Shown: piece after piece, positions 1 to 7,848 of the stretch
How positions within the stretch are numbered: the first letter of the stretch is position 1
Layout of the letters: every line of letters starts with the position of its first letter
Source of the DNA: an uncultured Pseudomonadota bacterium
Lineage (GTDB): Bacteria > Myxococcota_A > UBA796 > SXON01
DNA length: 34,587 nucleotides
Direction of reading: 5' to 3'
NCBI GenBank assembly: GCA_903875225.1
Contig: CAIQVJ010000026.1
Span: 1 to 34,587, forward strand
Made by a program: the position numbers and the translations under genes
Notes under the pieces: model-generated
What the model saw: only the letters and a program-made list of their open reading frames with translations
The model's database searches: none
Told to the model about the DNA's origin: nothing

Positions 1-696
1 CCCTACGAGCTCGCCTCGGGCGGTGACCCCGACGTCGTCGACACCGACGGCGACGGCTGGGACGACTACACCGAGTACATCTACGGCGCCTCCCTCACCG
101 ACGCTGCGCAGACCCCCGACGACGACGGCGACGGACTCTACCTCCCCTATGAGCTCGCCTCGGGCGGTGACCCCACCCTCGTCGACACCGACGGTGACGG
201 CTGGGACGACTACACCGAGTACATCTATGGGTCGCGTCTGTACGATGCGCGCCAGACCCCCGACGACGATGGCGACGGCCTCTACCTTCCGTATGAGCGT
301 CAGGCGCACACCAACCCGCACGTCGTCGACACCGACGGCGACGGCTGGGACGACTACACCGAGTACATCTACGGGTCGCGGGGCAACAACGCCCACCAGA
401 CTCCGGATGACGATGGCGACGGCCTCTACCTCCCCTACGAGCGCGCCTCGGGCGGCAACCCACGCGTGGCCGACACCGACGGCGACGGATGGGACGACTA
501 CACCGAGTACATCTACTCCTCAGCGGTAGACGACGCCGGCGAGACCCCCGACGACGACGGCGACGGCCTCTACCTCCCCTACGAACTGGCACAGGGCAGC
601 GATCCCGACGTCGTCGACACGGATGGCGACGGATGGGACGACTACACCGAGTACATCTACGCGACGGATCCGCTGGACCCGACCTCCCACATCTGA
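1..696 (+). CDS. Calcium-binding repeat surface protein, C-terminal fragment
   Basis: The reading frame is open from base 1 to a TGA at 694-696; the start lies upstream of the window. The 231 visible residues are almost entirely a 48-residue tandem unit, seen about five times. Each unit carries DTDGDGWDDYTEYIY and TPDDDGDGLYLPYE, two acidic DxDxDG-type loops like those of thrombospondin type-3 or EF-hand calcium sites. The last unit ends in a short tail, TDPLDPTSHI, with no sorting domain visible. Such arrays are normally exported and rigidified by calcium, so a cell-surface or secreted role is likely, but no enzymatic domain is visible in this fragment. It converges on the prolyl oligopeptidase gene. 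Confidence 0.85.
   Translation, partial: PYELASGGDPDVVDTDGDGWDDYTEYIYGASLTDAAQTPDDDGDGLYLPYELASGGDPTLVDTDGDGWDDYTEYIYGSRLYDARQTPDDDGDGLYLPYERQAHTNPHVVDTDGDGWDDYTEYIYGSRGNNAHQTPDDDGDGLYLPYERASGGNPRVADTDGDGWDDYTEYIYSSAVDDAGETPDDDGDGLYLPYELAQGSDPDVVDTDGDGWDDYTEYIYATDPLDPTSHI
1..696 (+). repeat. 144-base in-frame tandem repeat
   Basis: The codons for Trp-Asp-Asp-Tyr-Thr recur with their first base at 58, 202, 346, 490 and 634, exactly 144 bases apart. Units are nearly identical in the Trp/Tyr/calcium-loop half and vary in the 15-20 residues between. The array enters from the left edge, so the total copy number is unknown. Confidence 0.9.
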
Positions 697-741
697 GGGC
701 GGCCTGTCGCGGCCGCACGCTCGGCCCGCCCCCGCCGTCCA

Positions 742-762
742 CCGGCCGTGAACCGCGGCCGG
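742..762. terminator. Possible bidirectional hairpin between convergent genes
   Basis: A perfect 7-base stem (CCGGCCG / CGGCCGG) with a 7-base loop sits in the 76-base gap between the repeat-protein stop and the prolyl oligopeptidase stop. There is no T-tract, so termination is inferred from position and symmetry only. Confidence 0.3.
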
Positions 763-772
763 GCGCCCGCGC

Positions 773-2911
773 CTACTTCAGCTCCTTCCACAAGAACGCG
801 TAGGACAATCCCCACATCGTCGCCCGCTGCTCGCTCGTGGAAGCGCCGCCGTGACCGCCCTCGGTGTCCTCCCAGAACAGGATCGGCTTGCCCTCCGAGA
901 GCATCTTCGCAGCCATCTTGCGTGCGTGGCCGGGATGCACACGATCGTCGCGCGTGGAGGTGGTGAACAGCACCGGTGGCGACTTCCGCGTGGGGCTGTC
1001 CAACTGGTACGGCGAGAAGGTCTTGATGTACTCCCACTGCTCCGGCACGTCCGGATCGCCGTACTCGTCCATCCACGAAGCACCGGCCAGCAGGTGCGAG
1101 TAGCGCTTCATGTCGAGCAGGGGCACCTGGCAGACGATCGCTCCGAAAAGCTCCGGGTACTGCGTCATCATGTTGCCCATCAGGAGCCCGCCGTTGCTGC
1201 CCCCCATGGTCCCGAGGTGCGCCGCGCTGGTGACCTTGCGGGTGGCCAGGTCCTGCGCGACCGCCGCAAAGTCCTCGTACACGAGGTGGCGGTTCTGCTT
1301 CACGACCGAGGTGTGCCAGGCCGGCCCGAACTCCCCGCCCCCGCGAATGTTGGCCAGCACGTACACGCCGCCCTTCTCGAGCCAGCCGGACCCGATGATG
1401 CCGCTGTAGCCGGGGAGCATCGAGACCTCGAAGCCGCCGTAGCCGTAGAGCAGCGTGGGGTTGGTCCCGTCGAGCTTGAGGCCCTTCTTCGCCACCTCGA
1501 AGTACGGGATCTTCGTCCCGTCCTTGGAGACCGTCTCGTGCTGGGTGATCTCGAGGCCCTTCGCGTTGAAGAGCGCGGGGAGCGACTTGAGGAGGCTCGT
1601 CTCGCCCCCGTTGGCAGAGCCGAGCAGAAGCTGCGTGGGCGTGACGAAGTCGGTGCTGGTGATGAACAGGTCCTCGCTCTGCTCCGAGTCCACCGCGGTC
1701 ACCCCGATGTTGCCGAACGCCGGCAGCCCGGCCATGGGCGCGATCTTCCACGCCCCGGAGATGTGGTCGGCCAGGAACACCCGGCTCTTCACCTCGTCGA
1801 GGGTGTTTAGCACCACGTGGGTGGGCGTGACGGCGAACCCGTTCAGCGCAGTGGTGGGGGTGGGCGTGAAGAGCGGCTCGAAATCGCGCTTTCCAGCCAT
1901 GAACTCGTCGAACCTCGTGACGATCAGCGAGCCCGCCGGCCAGGTCCTGCCCCCGGTGGTCCAGTCCGACCGCAGCTCCACGAACATCCACTCCCGAAAG
2001 ACCGTCGGGCTCGCGTCGTCCGGCACGGCGATCTGCGTGAACAGCCCGCCCTGGGAGACGTAGGTGCGGTTGGTGAAGAACGTGGGCGAGCGGCTCACGA
2101 AGTGCCGCACGAACCCCGGATCGTGACTCGTCCACGCGGTCACCGAGACGTCGGTCGCCGGAGCCGAGAACACCACCGGGGCGTCCGTCAGCGGCGTCCC
2201 ACGGTCCCAGAGCCGGGCCTCCCGGGGATACCCCGAGGTCGTGAGCGAGCCCTCGCCGGTGTCGGTGGCCACCCACAACCTGTCCTCGGTGATCCAGCCC
2301 ACGTCGCTCTTCGCTTCGGGCAACGAGAACCCGTCCTTCACCCAGGTGAGCGCCGAGAGGTCGTACTCCCGCTTCACGTCTGCATCCGAACCGCCCCGCG
2401 ACAGGGAGACCAGGCAGCGCTGGTAGGCCGGCTCGAGGCAGTCGGCGCCGTGCCACACCCACGTCACGCCCTCCGCCGCGTCGAGGGCGTCGAGATCGAT
2501 GACCACCTGCCAGGCGGGGGCGGGCTTGCGGTACTCGGCCAGCGTCGTGCGCCGCCACACACCACGGACGTGCGCCTTGTCCTGCCAGAAGTTGTAGTAG
2601 TAGTCGCCCATCTTGCTGACGTAGGGGATGCGGGCGTCGGAGTCGAGCACCGCCTTGAACTTGTCGTGCAGCTTCTTGTAGGTCGCATCTTCGAGCTGGC
2701 CCGTGCTCTCCTTGTTGCGCGCCGCAACCCAGGCGAGGGACTTCTCGCTCGTCACGTCCTCGAGGTAGGCGTACGGGTCTTCGGGAACCGCAGGGGCCAG
2801 GGAGGCCGCGACGGGCTCGCCGACAGCAGGTGCCCCCGCGGGCGGCGCAGGGGCCTCGGCGCGGGCGGAAGGGAGGTTCAGGATCAGGGAGAGCGAAAGC
2901 AGCATGCACAT
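773..2911 (-). CDS. Secreted prolyl oligopeptidase (peptidase family S9A)
   Basis: A 712-residue serine peptidase cleaving after proline in short peptides. A hydrophobic export signal (MCMLLSLSLILNL) is followed by an Ala/Pro-rich linker, so it probably acts in the periplasm or outside the cell, unlike classical cytosolic enzymes. The middle is the seven-bladed propeller region and the C-terminal third is the alpha/beta hydrolase. The nucleophile is in GGSNGG (Ser about 572), the Asp is in the DDRVHP motif (about 655-656) and the His is in EGGHGG (about 687). YGYGGF and NIRGGGEFG are typical of the family. The frame stays open upstream to 3088, but that would overlap the preceding gene and bury the signal peptide, so the ATG at 2911 (or 2905) is preferred. 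No strong ribosome site is seen. Confidence 0.93.
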   Translation of the reverse strand: MCMLLSLSLILNLPSARAEAPAPPAGAPAVGEPVAASLAPAVPEDPYAYLEDVTSEKSLAWVAARNKESTGQLEDATYKKLHDKFKAVLDSDARIPYVSKMGDYYYNFWQDKAHVRGVWRRTTLAEYRKPAPAWQVVIDLDALDAAEGVTWVWHGADCLEPAYQRCLVSLSRGGSDADVKREYDLSALTWVKDGFSLPEAKSDVGWITEDRLWVATDTGEGSLTTSGYPREARLWDRGTPLTDAPVVFSAPATDVSVTAWTSHDPGFVRHFVSRSPTFFTNRTYVSQGGLFTQIAVPDDASPTVFREWMFVELRSDWTTGGRTWPAGSLIVTRFDEFMAGKRDFEPLFTPTPTTALNGFAVTPTHVVLNTLDEVKSRVFLADHISGAWKIAPMAGLPAFGNIGVTAVDSEQSEDLFITSTDFVTPTQLLLGSANGGETSLLKSLPALFNAKGLEITQHETVSKDGTKIPYFEVAKKGLKLDGTNPTLLYGYGGFEVSMLPGYSGIIGSGWLEKGGVYVLANIRGGGEFGPAWHTSVVKQNRHLVYEDFAAVAQDLATRKVTSAAHLGTMGGSNGGLLMGNMMTQYPELFGAIVCQVPLLDMKRYSHLLAGASWMDEYGDPDVPEQWEYIKTFSPYQLDSPTRKSPPVLFTTSTRDDRVHPGHARKMAAKMLSEGKPILFWEDTEGGHGGASTSEQRATMWGLSYAFLWKELK

Positions 2912-2961
2912 CCAGGGGACGCAGGGGTTTATCCACCCCGACACCCTGCTGCGCGCCGCAG

Positions 2962-3321
2962 CTACCCGGCGTCCTGCCAGAGCTTGCGCGCGCAGGTCAC
3001 CCCGCCAGCCCCCATGGTGTCCAGCGTCTGCACCTGGATGTTGCAGCCGAGCGCCTCGTTCACCACCGCGAGCGCCGACTCGAACCACGCGTCACACCCC
3101 TCGATGCATGCGCCGGTCGTGCCGGCGTGCGTCCAGGTGCACGTGTGCTGGTCCACACCCCAGGCGGTGGCCTGGGCTGCCCCGCCGGCGGCGATGGCCT
3201 CGCGCGCGATCAGCGCGTTGAGCTGCGGCACGATCGGCTTGCTGGGATCGAGCGAGGCGAGCCACTTCCGGCCTGCCTCGCTCCCTGCTACCTGCCACGT
3301 CTCCTTCATGCGCTGGATCAT
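2962..3321 (-). CDS. Small cysteine-containing hypothetical protein
   Basis: A 119-residue protein that I do not recognise. Its ATG is preceded by GGGAG at a good distance, which supports it as a real gene. It has no signal peptide or membrane segment. The second half has five Cys (in CTW, GACIEGCDAW, GCNI and VTCARK), suggesting metal binding or disulphides. The end resembles ordinary soluble helical proteins. It sits 50 bases upstream of the prolyl oligopeptidase start and 81 bases downstream of the pentapeptide-repeat gene on the same strand, so the three may share a transcript. Confidence 0.6.
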   Translation of the reverse strand: MIQRMKETWQVAGSEAGRKWLASLDPSKPIVPQLNALIAREAIAAGGAAQATAWGVDQHTCTWTHAGTTGACIEGCDAWFESALAVVNEALGCNIQVQTLDTMGAGGVTCARKLWQDAG

Positions 3322-3402
3322 CTCGACTCCCGGTCTGAAACGGGGAAGATAGCCGCAGCGGGGCAGCTGCGGGTCGGTCGCCCGACGGAGGATCTCGGGG
3401 TC

Positions 3403-3870
3403 CTACTCGTCCTCATCGCCCGGCGCGAAGGGCTCCATGCGCAGCCGCGAACCGGTAGCGACGGAGACCCGGATCTCGGCGAGCGTGAGCTTACGCGTTG
3501 GAAACAGGGCTTTGCGGATCTTCGCGTTGTGAAGGGTGGCGCCGTCGAGGTTGGCGTAGTCCAGATCGGCCTCCTCGAGGTTCGCGTTGTCGAGGCACAC
3601 GTCGCGCAGGTTGGCCCCAAAAAAACTGGTGCCTGTCAGGTTCGCCCCGCGAAACGTGCTCCGCATGAGGTTGGCCTCTGCGAACTTGGCCTGCGTGAGG
3701 TTCAGGCCGTCGAAGCACAGGCCCGAGAGGTCGGCGCCGCGCAGGTCGGCATCCTCGAAGCTGTCCTTCTTGCGGACCATCTCCATGACCTGCTTTCGGC
3801 TCAGGGCGGCATCCCCGTACTCCTCGGGATCGGGGGGCTCGCGGGGCGGGATGGACTTCTTTCGGGACAT
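3403..3870 (-). CDS. Pentapeptide-repeat protein
   Basis: A 155-residue protein. After a charged N-terminus (about 1-37), residues 38-120 follow the A(D/N)LXX pentapeptide pattern, for example ADLRGADLSG, ANLTG, ANLRD, ANLEEADLDYANLDG. This folds as a right-handed quadrilateral beta-helix. There is no export signal, so it is probably cytosolic. Some family members mimic DNA and protect gyrase, but most have no known function, and nothing here decides this. The frame is open upstream to 4014, but the ATG at 3870 gives the compact protein and avoids overlapping the GshB-like gene. It ends in an acidic GDEDE tail. Confidence 0.85.
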   Translation of the reverse strand: MSRKKSIPPREPPDPEEYGDAALSRKQVMEMVRKKDSFEDADLRGADLSGLCFDGLNLTQAKFAEANLMRSTFRGANLTGTSFFGANLRDVCLDNANLEEADLDYANLDGATLHNAKIRKALFPTRKLTLAEIRVSVATGSRLRMEPFAPGDEDE

Positions 3871-3937
3871 GCGCGCTCGTATCAAGGCGCCGACCCCGCC
3901 GGTGGTTCGGACCGCGCGGCGGCGACCGCGCCCCCCA

Positions 3938-4891
3938 TCACCGCTGGAGCATGACGTCCAGCACGGTTCGCGCGATGGGGAGGCCGGTGAACCCCGCGGT
4001 GTAGTGGATGCCACCGGGGTTCAGCGCGTTGACCTCCACGACGTGCCCATCGATGACGTCGATGCCGGCGAACCACACCCCCGCGGCGTCGAGGTGCGGG
4101 GCCAGGCTCGCGAGCAGCGGCCGGTCCCGGTCGTCGGGTGGGCAGGCGATCGGCTCGGCGCCGAGGCGGAGGTTGTGCCGGAACTCGCCCGGCGCCCGGA
4201 CGCGGAGGTAGCCCCCGAGCAGGCCGTGACCGCGCAGATAGAGCAACCGACGCTCGCCGCCCGCAGCGCCCGCCAGGTATTCCTGGGCCACGACATAGCC
4301 GTCGCCGGCCCGGATCGCGGCATCCATCGCATCCTCCAGGCCCGCGCTCCCGCGCACGAGCGAGACGCCATGTCCCCCGCTCGCTCGCGCCGGCTTGATG
4401 ATCACCGCCGCACACCCGCTGGCGAAGCGGTGCACCGCGCTCGGCGCGCGCGTCACCAGCGTTCTCGGGCGCGGCACGTCCGTCAAGGTCGCCAGCCAGG
4501 CCTTGTGCGAGGCCCGTGAGAGCTCCCCCGGCCGATTCCGCACGGGCACGCCGATGGCCTCCGCGAGCTGCGAGAACGCGAGGATCGTGCTGTTCAGGGG
4601 GTTGGCCCGGAGCAGGAGCAGCGCGAGACCCTCGAATCGAACCGTGCGACGCGCGGCCTGCCGGGACCGAAGCGCCTCCACGAGCGCCTCGCGGCTCACC
4701 TCCCCGGGCTCGAACCGGTGGGCCCGGGCGCCCGGACGCCCCCACTCATCGATCTCGAAGTCCCATGGCTCGTAGATCTCGGCGGCGTACCCTGCTCCCA
4801 GCGCGGCCTGCACCAGGTGGACCGTGGAGTGGGTCGGACTCACACCGGTCACGCCCGAGACGATGAACCCGACCCGCTTCGGCTGGCTCAC
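3938..4891 (-). CDS. GshB-like ATP-grasp ligase
   Basis: A 317-residue protein with the layout of bacterial glutathione synthetase: an N-terminal Rossmann-like part, a central LLLLRANPLNS segment matching the family's LMRKDPP region, then VRNRPGEL. The ATP-grasp domain has a nucleotide-binding lysine region (IIKPARASGGHGV), EYLAG and the metal-binding end FAGIDVID...VEVNALNPGG. The family joins gamma-glutamylcysteine to glycine with ATP, but several lines use other amines, so the substrate is not settled. No gshA is visible. It starts with GTG, sharing four bases (GTGA) with the stop of the glycoside hydrolase gene, which suggests translational coupling to a secreted enzyme. Confidence 0.8.
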   Translation of the reverse strand: MSQPKRVGFIVSGVTGVSPTHSTVHLVQAALGAGYAAEIYEPWDFEIDEWGRPGARAHRFEPGEVSREALVEALRSRQAARRTVRFEGLALLLLRANPLNSTILAFSQLAEAIGVPVRNRPGELSRASHKAWLATLTDVPRPRTLVTRAPSAVHRFASGCAAVIIKPARASGGHGVSLVRGSAGLEDAMDAAIRAGDGYVVAQEYLAGAAGGERRLLYLRGHGLLGGYLRVRAPGEFRHNLRLGAEPIACPPDDRDRPLLASLAPHLDAAGVWFAGIDVIDGHVVEVNALNPGGIHYTAGFTGLPIARTVLDVMLQR

Positions 4892-5946
4892 CGCCCGCCC
4901 CCGAACCAGGCGTGCAGGACGTTCTCGGCCGGCATGCCAGCCGGTACGAACGGATCCCGCTCACCAGGCAGATCGGTGAACCACTTCCACCAGTAGACAC
5001 CTTCGAACCACGGTCGGGCCGTGCAGGCACGCAGCAGGGCCTCGTAGGCGCGTGCCTGCCCGTCGGGGTCCGGCGTGCCGTCATCGTGCGATTCCCAGGG
5101 GTGGGCTGCCGCACCGTTGATCGCCTGGAAGCCCGCTTCCGTGAAGATCACCGGTTTTCCGAGCGCTTCGAGACGGTCGAGCGGCTCCTTCCAGGAGGCG
5201 CTCAGCTCCTCGACCGTCGACCCGGTCAGCGGGAAGTAGGCATCCACCCCCACCGCGTCGAAGGCCGCCCAGTCGGTGAACTGCTCCCACTCCTGGTACC
5301 AGTTGGCGGCGTAGACGATCCGGCCCGAAAAAACCGCGCGGCACGCCTCCGCCACACGCGCCCACGCCCCGGGGTTCTCCCGGCTGGCGATCGTGTACTC
5401 CAGGCCCACGCACACGCTGTCGCACCCGCACTCTGCCGCCAGGGAGGCGAAGTGCACGGCATAGGCGGTGTACGCACGAAACCAACGGGGCCAGTCCGCG
5501 GCGTCGAGATCGATGTCGGTGTTGCCCTCACCGGCCACGTAGGCCCAGCTCCACAGGTGCGGCTTCATCATCACGCGCATGCCCAGGGAGGCCGCCTGCC
5601 GGCACTGGGCGCGGATGTCGTCGTCCGTCATGCTGTCGTCGCCGCCCCACTCGATCTCCGCCGACGAGAGCGAACGGGTGTAGGCGAACGGGTTGAGCGC
5701 GATGTCGGTGATGCCGATGCTGGCGAGGTGCCGAAGCTGCGCGAATGCCCGGTCGCTCCCGTACCCGTACCCCCGGCGATGAAGGTGCGCGAAGTTCATG
5801 CCGCTGTGGAATCCGGCTGGGAGGCGGACGGGCTGGGGAGCCCACGTCTGGGGGGCGCCCTCCGGGGTCGAGGCGTTCGTCCTGCAGCCGAGCACGGTGG
5901 CCGGGACCGCGCCGAGGACGGACGACAGGAAGCGGCGGCGACGCAT
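4888..5946 (-). CDS. GH113-like glycoside hydrolase, Tat-type lipoprotein
   Basis: A 352-residue TIM-barrel glycosidase. It begins MRRRRFLSS, a twin-arginine-type signal, and the hydrophobic stretch ends in VLGC at Cys21, a lipobox, so it is probably exported folded and lipid-anchored. Barrel features include GMNFAHL near 49, the WSWAY region near 132, VGLEYT with candidate acid/base Glu183, and VIFTEAGFQ with candidate nucleophile Glu270. YWWKWF near 318 is a typical aromatic subsite strand. GH113 enzymes include beta-mannanases. The family assignment is from overall pattern and is less sure than the fold. The frame continues upstream to 6984, but the ATG at 5946 is fixed by the signal peptide. 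Confidence 0.8.
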   Translation of the reverse strand: MRRRRFLSSVLGAVPATVLGCRTNASTPEGAPQTWAPQPVRLPAGFHSGMNFAHLHRRGYGYGSDRAFAQLRHLASIGITDIALNPFAYTRSLSSAEIEWGGDDSMTDDDIRAQCRQAASLGMRVMMKPHLWSWAYVAGEGNTDIDLDAADWPRWFRAYTAYAVHFASLAAECGCDSVCVGLEYTIASRENPGAWARVAEACRAVFSGRIVYAANWYQEWEQFTDWAAFDAVGVDAYFPLTGSTVEELSASWKEPLDRLEALGKPVIFTEAGFQAINGAAAHPWESHDDGTPDPDGQARAYEALLRACTARPWFEGVYWWKWFTDLPGERDPFVPAGMPAENVLHAWFGGGR

Positions 5947-5978
5947 GGGAACACCTATCCGGGCTGCCGCTCCGTCTC

Positions 5979-6806
5979 CTACCAAACGGAGGTCCAGTAG
6001 GTCCACGCCACCCCTGGCGAGGCGCTCTCGAACGCGTGCGTTCCGCCCTCGTAGGTGTCCAGGTTGGCCGGCCACCCAGCGGCCGTCAGCGTGTCGAACG
6101 CATGGGTGGCCTCGGTGTAGGGCACGGTCGTGTCCTCGGTCCCGTGCGCGATGGCGACCGGGATCTTCGGCTTGGACGCCGCCACCGGCCAGTAGCCCCA
6201 CTCCTCCGCGTAGTACATCGTGCCGGCGTACACCCCGAGGGCATCGAAGTACTCGCTGTTCGCCAGCCCGATCACGTAGGTCCAGTGGGCGCCCGCGGAG
6301 TAGCCGTGCAAACCGTGCCGGTTGACGTTGTACTGGGTGTCGATCAGGTCCATCAGGCTCGAAAAGTTGTCCACGTCGGCCTGGAAGTTCCAGGACGCGC
6401 TGCTCTCGGAGTCGAGCCCCACCACCAGGAAGCACTCGCTCTGCGCAACCGTGCGCCACACTCCCACCATGTCGGACCCATGCCCCCCGCTGCCGTGCTG
6501 CGAGAAGACGGCCGCGACCGCGTGCCCGTCCGTCATGCAGGGCGGGGCGTAGAAGCTGTACGAGGAGGTCCCGATGCTCCCGGTGCCGTCCCCGATCGCG
6601 CCGCCCGACCCTCCGCTGCCGGGTGGGTCGGTGTCCGTGTCCGAATCGGTATCCGCATCGGTGTCCGAATCGGCGTCCGTGTCGGAGTCCGTGTCCGTGT
6701 CCGTGTCCGTGTCCGAATCCGCGTCCGTGTCGCGAGGATGCGGGTGCCGGGCCGTGTCGTCCGAGGAGGCCACGCAGGCGAGGAGGAGAACGAGCATCTT
6801 CAGCAC
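5979..6806 (-). CDS. Alpha/beta-hydrolase esterase lipoprotein with Asp/Thr/Ser linker
   Basis: A 275-residue protein resembling feruloyl-esterase or polyhydroxybutyrate-depolymerase-like hydrolases. Residues 1-11 form a very short lipoprotein signal (LLLAC, Cys11). Residues 26-60 are an acidic DT/DS/DA linker that would hold the enzyme away from the membrane. The catalytic domain has an oxyanion region (FSQHGSGG), nucleophile GYSAG (Ser170), an Asp in HGTEDTTVPY (about 225) and a His in GGTHAF (257). The GTG at 6806 gives a Lys in the signal n-region; the ATG at 6797 is possible. The GTG overlaps the end of the upstream metallo-hydrolase gene by seven bases. The substrate is not known. Confidence 0.8.
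   Translation of the reverse strand: MLKMLVLLLACVASSDDTARHPHPRDTDADSDTDTDTDTDSDTDADSDTDADTDSDTDTDPPGSGGSGGAIGDGTGSIGTSSYSFYAPPCMTDGHAVAAVFSQHGSGGHGSDMVGVWRTVAQSECFLVVGLDSESSASWNFQADVDNFSSLMDLIDTQYNVNRHGLHGYSAGAHWTYVIGLANSEYFDALGVYAGTMYYAEEWGYWPVAASKPKIPVAIAHGTEDTTVPYTEATHAFDTLTAAGWPANLDTYEGGTHAFESASPGVAWTYWTSVW
6627..6731 (-). repeat. Low-complexity Asp-Thr/Ser/Ala codon tract
   Basis: About 105 bases of near-repeating six-base units (GTGTCC / GAATCG / GCATCC types on the plus strand) encode the linker of the esterase. The unit length keeps frame only in multiples of three, so copy-number change would lengthen or shorten the linker. Confidence 0.85.
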
Positions 6807-7726
6807 CCGGGTTTTCCGAACGCGTCCGCCCAGGCTCGGCGGTCGTGCGCGGGGAGGATCTGGATATCCGGCCGCGCCCGGTGCAGCTGCCAGAGCCTGG
6901 CGATCTCCCTATCGTTGGCCGCAGCGTCGGCGTCGAGGCTCGCTGCGATCCAGCTCTTCGGCTCCCGGTCCTCGTAGCCCTCACGTACCCAGACCGTGTC
7001 GCCGACCAGCACGAGCTCCGCTCCGGGCCGGGACGGCACCTTCACGCGGACTCCCAGGCTCCCCGGCGTGTGCCCGGGCAACGGGAAGAGCACGACGGAG
7101 CCATCCCCGTAGAGGTCGTGGCTCCGGTCCCAGTACAGCACGGGCCCCCCGTCGAACGCGAGCGGGTGAGCGCGCGGGAGCAGCGCGACGGCCTCCTTCG
7201 GCAGCACGCCCCTGCCTGTTCCGGCGACGACCGCCGTGGCAAGATCGATCTCGGGTTGCGGCAGCACGATGGGAACCGTCCCGAGATCGAGCAGGCCCCC
7301 GAGATGATCGAAGTGCGCGTGCGTCGGGATCACGCCGGCCAGGGTCGACGGGTCGACCCCCGCCGCGCGCAGGGCATCCGCCGGTGTTGCGGTGACCGTC
7401 CACCCCGCCGCGGCCCTGTGGATCAGGAGGCCGGGGAGCCCGTGGACGTCTGCGAGCTCCTCCCTCACGGCCACGGCCTGTCCCCCGTCGATGAGCCAGT
7501 CTCCTGAAGCGGACCGGATCAAAAGGCCGCTTTGCGTGCTTGGAACATCGGTCCTGAGCACGCCGTGCGCCACGGCGAGGCCGTGCGGCAGCGTGCCGGT
7601 CGCGTATTCGAGCCAGCAGACCGTCACATCAGAGGCCGGGCTCCCCTCTGGATCCACGGGCGCTGCAGCCTGCGCCACGGGCTCGGGAATCCGGTGCGCG
7701 CAGGCGAGTGCGAAGAGCAGGACCAT
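6800..7726 (-). CDS. Metallo-beta-lactamase-fold hydrolase lipoprotein
   Basis: A 308-residue protein with a short lipoprotein signal (FALAC, Cys9), so it is probably periplasmic and membrane-anchored. The zinc site is complete in outline: THAHFDH (His136, His138, Asp140, His141), PGHT with His219, GDT with Asp243 and a late LPAHD His. The LIDGG strand and the APADALRAAGV-like helix before the metal motif resemble N-acyl-homoserine-lactone lactonases and related MBL hydrolases, so a lactone or ester substrate is plausible but unproven. It is the first gene of the minus-strand run, divergent from the peptide transporter, with 122 bases between the starts. Confidence 0.82.
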   Translation of the reverse strand: MVLLFALACAHRIPEPVAQAAAPVDPEGSPASDVTVCWLEYATGTLPHGLAVAHGVLRTDVPSTQSGLLIRSASGDWLIDGGQAVAVREELADVHGLPGLLIHRAAAGWTVTATPADALRAAGVDPSTLAGVIPTHAHFDHLGGLLDLGTVPIVLPQPEIDLATAVVAGTGRGVLPKEAVALLPRAHPLAFDGGPVLYWDRSHDLYGDGSVVLFPLPGHTPGSLGVRVKVPSRPGAELVLVGDTVWVREGYEDREPKSWIAASLDADAAANDREIARLWQLHRARPDIQILPAHDRRAWADAFGKPGC

Positions 7727-7836
7727 CCCGGGTGCGTAATTCGGTGGATGGCGAGGGCGCCCGGCTCCCCCCCCGAACGGGAGATCCCGGCCCGCGGGTC
7801 CTCGGGCGCATGCCGCCCGTGCTACCGGGGAAAACC

Positions 7837-7840
7837 GGAG
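7837..7840 (+). promoter_or_regulatory. Ribosome site deciding the transporter start
   Basis: GGAG lies eight bases before the GTG at 7849. The alternative ATG at 7810 has no comparable site and would add a charged, non-conserved leader, so the GTG is preferred. Confidence 0.5.
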
Positions 7841-7848
7841 AGCTGCAC

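Noticed and set aside
1..696. Regular 144-base repeats as a CRISPR array
   Set aside because: The unit is too long, has no spacer structure and is an open frame throughout; it is protein repeat DNA.
2912..3088. Upstream in-frame extension of the prolyl oligopeptidase
   Set aside because: It overlaps the small Cys-containing gene and would place an Arg-rich leader before an evident signal peptide.
5947..6984. Upstream extension of the glycosidase frame to 6984
   Set aside because: It overlaps the esterase gene out of frame; the Tat/lipobox signal fixes the start at 5946.
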